Origin: JAHDCJ01 sp039028895
GTDB lineage: Bacteria > Bacteroidota > Bacteroidia > Chitinophagales > Saprospiraceae
Length of the DNA stretch: 64,000 nucleotides
Reading direction: 5' to 3'
Assembly (NCBI GenBank): GCA_039028895.1
Contig: JBCCHF010000033.1
Coordinates: forward strand, 10,770-74,769
Within the stretch, counting starts at the first letter, position 1; every line of letters starts with the position of its first letter. The notes beneath the pieces are model-generated. The model searched no databases and was not told where the DNA came from. It saw nothing but the letters and a program-made list of their open reading frames with translations. Of this stretch, positions 62,539 to 64,000 are shown piece after piece. The translations under genes and the position numbers were made by a program.

Positions 62539-63168
62539 TCAGATAATTCGATTTTTCAAAGCCTTACTAACTGCCTCAGATTTCGAATTTACCTGAAGTT
62601 TTTGATAGATATTTTTCAAGTGATAACGTACAGTATCCCTTGTTACAAAGAGATTTTCAGCAATCATATTATAGCTTTTCCCTTCGCACAACAGATTTAA
62701 TACTTCTTTCTCCCTTTTGGTAAGTGTTGGTTGGGGATTTGAGAAGCCATTAAAGGAGTTGACAACCAGTCTGGCGATGTTTGAAGTCATGGGAGCTCCT
62801 CCATTTTTTGCTTCCTTGATAGCGTTTAATAATTTGGAAGGAAACGTATTTTTCATGAGGTAGCCACATGCACCCGCGCTTAGTGATTGAAATACAAATT
62901 CATCATCAGCGTGGACTGTCAACATTATGATATCAATGTCAGGCAGTTTTTCCTTTAATATTCTGACGCAGTCAATGCCATTCATTTTAGGTAGCCCAAT
63001 ATCCATCAAAACCACATCGGGATTTAATTGACCCATAGACTCAATTGCTGATTCTGCATCCCGAAAGGTACCTACACAAACATTATCAGAAGAATTGTTA
63101 ATTACAATTTCTAGTCCTTCCCTGATATCTCTTTTATCTTCTACAATTGCTACCCTATTTTTACCCAT
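62539..63168 (-). CDS. NarL/FixJ-type response regulator
   Basis: About 209 residues from the ATG at 63168 (MGKNRVAIVED); an in-frame TTG at 63177 is less likely. Receiver domain 1-120: acidic pocket in VAIVEDKRD, phosphoacceptor Asp56 in DVVLMDIGLPKMNG, conserved Thr in IMLTVHAD and Lys in GYLMKNTF. LuxR-type helix-turn-helix at about 145-205: LTKREKEVLNLLCEGKSYNMIAENLFV and DTVRYHLKNIYQKL. It is 29 bases downstream of the histidine kinase gene and is its partner. Its targets are not visible. Confidence 0.95.
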   Translation of the reverse strand: MGKNRVAIVEDKRDIREGLEIVINNSSDNVCVGTFRDAESAIESMGQLNPDVVLMDIGLPKMNGIDCVRILKEKLPDIDIIMLTVHADDEFVFQSLSAGACGYLMKNTFPSKLLNAIKEAKNGGAPMTSNIARLVVNSFNGFSNPQPTLTKREKEVLNLLCEGKSYNMIAENLFVTRDTVRYHLKNIYQKLQVNSKSEAVSKALKNRII

Positions 63169-63197
63169 TTTCTTCAATTACATTAACCAAGGCATTT

Positions 63198-64000
63198 TTA
63201 ATTTAGTAAAGGACATTCAAGCGTAATGGAAGTACCTTTTCCTTTGGCTGAATCCACTTTCAGCACAGCCGAAATCCTTTCCGCCCTGCTGGCCATATTG
63301 TTTAATCCATCCCCGCTATTTTCAATAGTCGAATTGAACCCTTTACCGTCATCTTCCAATTCAAATTTAATTGAGTTGTTGCCATTGTACAATCTTAAAC
63401 AAACTGTTTTGCATTCAGAATGCTTTAACACATTATTCATCGCTTCCTTAAACACAAGTAATATGTGCCGCTTATATTCCATTGGTAATTCCTTGCTCAG
63501 AAACCCCTGGTTAAGTCCTTCTGTTCTAAAATCGACTTCTGTTTTATCAAACAGGTCATCACCAAAATCCTTAATCTGAATTGCGAGATCCCTGACTGTG
63601 TCTTGCTCAGGATTTAACGCCCAGATCAGATCTTTCATAGAATGGTATAAACTATTTGAAGTGTCGATTACTTTATCAAGGTAGGGTCCGACGATAGAGG
63701 CATCACCATTAAGTTTATCTCTTGTTATTTCACTGAATAATGAGATGATCGTAAGTTTCGAACCTAACTCGTCGTGAAAATCCTGAGATGTTATTTTTCT
63801 GAAACGGTCAATCTCAGCAATCTTCTTCATTTTCCACTGCCACCTCACCCTGTGCAGGTAAAATGCCATAAGGCCAAACCCCATGATAATTAACCCGAAG
63901 AACCAACCCGTCTTCCAAAAGGGACCTTTAATTTCAATATTTGAGGCAGCAAATGATTCATTCCAAAGACCATCATGATTTGATGCTTTTACTTTCAACG
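63198..64000 (-). CDS. Histidine kinase, Y_Y_Y/HisKA_3 type (partial, N-terminus off window)
   Basis: The last 267 or so residues of a sensor kinase; the frame is open to the window edge. The beginning (VKASNHDGLWNES) is the end of a Y_Y_Y domain, which usually follows periplasmic beta-propeller repeats in carbohydrate or other sensors. Then a TM helix (WFFGLIIMGFGLMAFYL), the HisKA_3 dimerisation helix with phospho-His in SQDFHDELGSKL, and a HATPase with N-box EAMNNVLKHS and G-boxes EDDGKGFN and GDGLNNMASRAE. It works with the NarL-type regulator downstream. The ligand is unknown. Confidence 0.92.
   Translation of the reverse strand, partial: LKVKASNHDGLWNESFAASNIEIKGPFWKTGWFFGLIIMGFGLMAFYLHRVRWQWKMKKIAEIDRFRKITSQDFHDELGSKLTIISLFSEITRDKLNGDASIVGPYLDKVIDTSNSLYHSMKDLIWALNPEQDTVRDLAIQIKDFGDDLFDKTEVDFRTEGLNQGFLSKELPMEYKRHILLVFKEAMNNVLKHSECKTVCLRLYNGNNSIKFELEDDGKGFNSTIENSGDGLNNMASRAERISAVLKVDSAKGKGTSITLECPLLN

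Noticed and set aside
1..64000. Defence systems, prophage, transposons, tRNA or rRNA genes
   Set aside because: I read all intergenic stretches for tRNA cloverleafs and all frames for nucleases, integrases, transposases and toxin-antitoxin pairs, and found none I could support.

Overview
The window is a chromosomal segment of a Bacteroidota bacterium, most like a free-living member of Saprospiria or Cytophagia. The signs are a SusC/SusD pair, a type IX secretion (T9SS) sorting domain, a SprB-repeat adhesin, a DUF3276/PUR protein, a long (about 310 aa) NusB, a 12-TM UMF1 transporter, OmpA proteins with thrombospondin type-3 repeats, and -7 promoter boxes of the Bacteroidota form TAnnTTTG. I placed it no finer than that. 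I found no rRNA, tRNA, CRISPR array, transposase, integrase or phage gene, so the segment looks like stable chromosome.

Left part (1-35.2 kb), mostly housekeeping. The window opens inside a giant secreted CUB/SprB-repeat protein on the minus strand. Then come a deoxynucleoside kinase, gatC, an ABC ATPase and a cobalamin adenosyltransferase. A four-gene minus-strand operon follows: unknown protein, rdgB, ECF sigma factor, and a membrane protein that joins an anti-sigma-like inner-membrane end to an outer-membrane barrel. After ilvE lies a compact operon of a sphingosine-phosphate-lyase-like PLP enzyme, a UMF1 transporter and an aldehyde dehydrogenase, which together look like sphingoid-base breakdown. 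Next are a DUF1571/LysM-like protein, a small duplicated protein, a T9SS cargo protein, a TonB-dependent receptor, a methyltransferase, a thioesterase, an esterase, dnaG, a PUR protein, an MdlA/MsbA-like exporter, nusB, two tandem OmpA/TSP3 proteins, and the run DUF1573-yajC-ybbR-coaE-traB/gumN followed by trxB.

Right part (35.2-61.7 kb), an alpha-glucoside utilisation locus. A long minus-strand run reads SusC-SusD, two paralogous 1.1-kb-residue FG-GAP/UnbV lipoproteins, an aldo/keto reductase, a secreted GH65 enzyme, a vanadium-haloperoxidase-like lipoprotein, a Gfo/Idh/MocA oxidoreductase, a GH13 alpha-glucosidase, an MFS transporter, a cytosolic GH37 trehalase and an SGNH hydrolase. Divergently transcribed are a LacI-type regulator with a doubled palindromic operator, a sodium:solute symporter and a PfkB sugar kinase. 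The likely flow is uptake of an alpha-glucoside (trehalose fits best) through SusCD, partial cleavage by GH65 outside the cytoplasm, import by MFS/SSS, cleavage by GH37/GH13, and phosphorylation by PfkB. The role of the UnbV and haloperoxidase-like lipoproteins is unknown and is the most unusual aspect of the locus.

The right edge (61.7-64 kb) holds a small secreted lipocalin-like protein and a NarL-type response regulator with its truncated Y_Y_Y-type histidine kinase. Regulatory DNA of note: a tandem dyad pair over the promoter of DUF1573-yajC, the lacI operator, a 17-base element shared by the lacI and symporter upstream regions, and several strong hairpin terminators.
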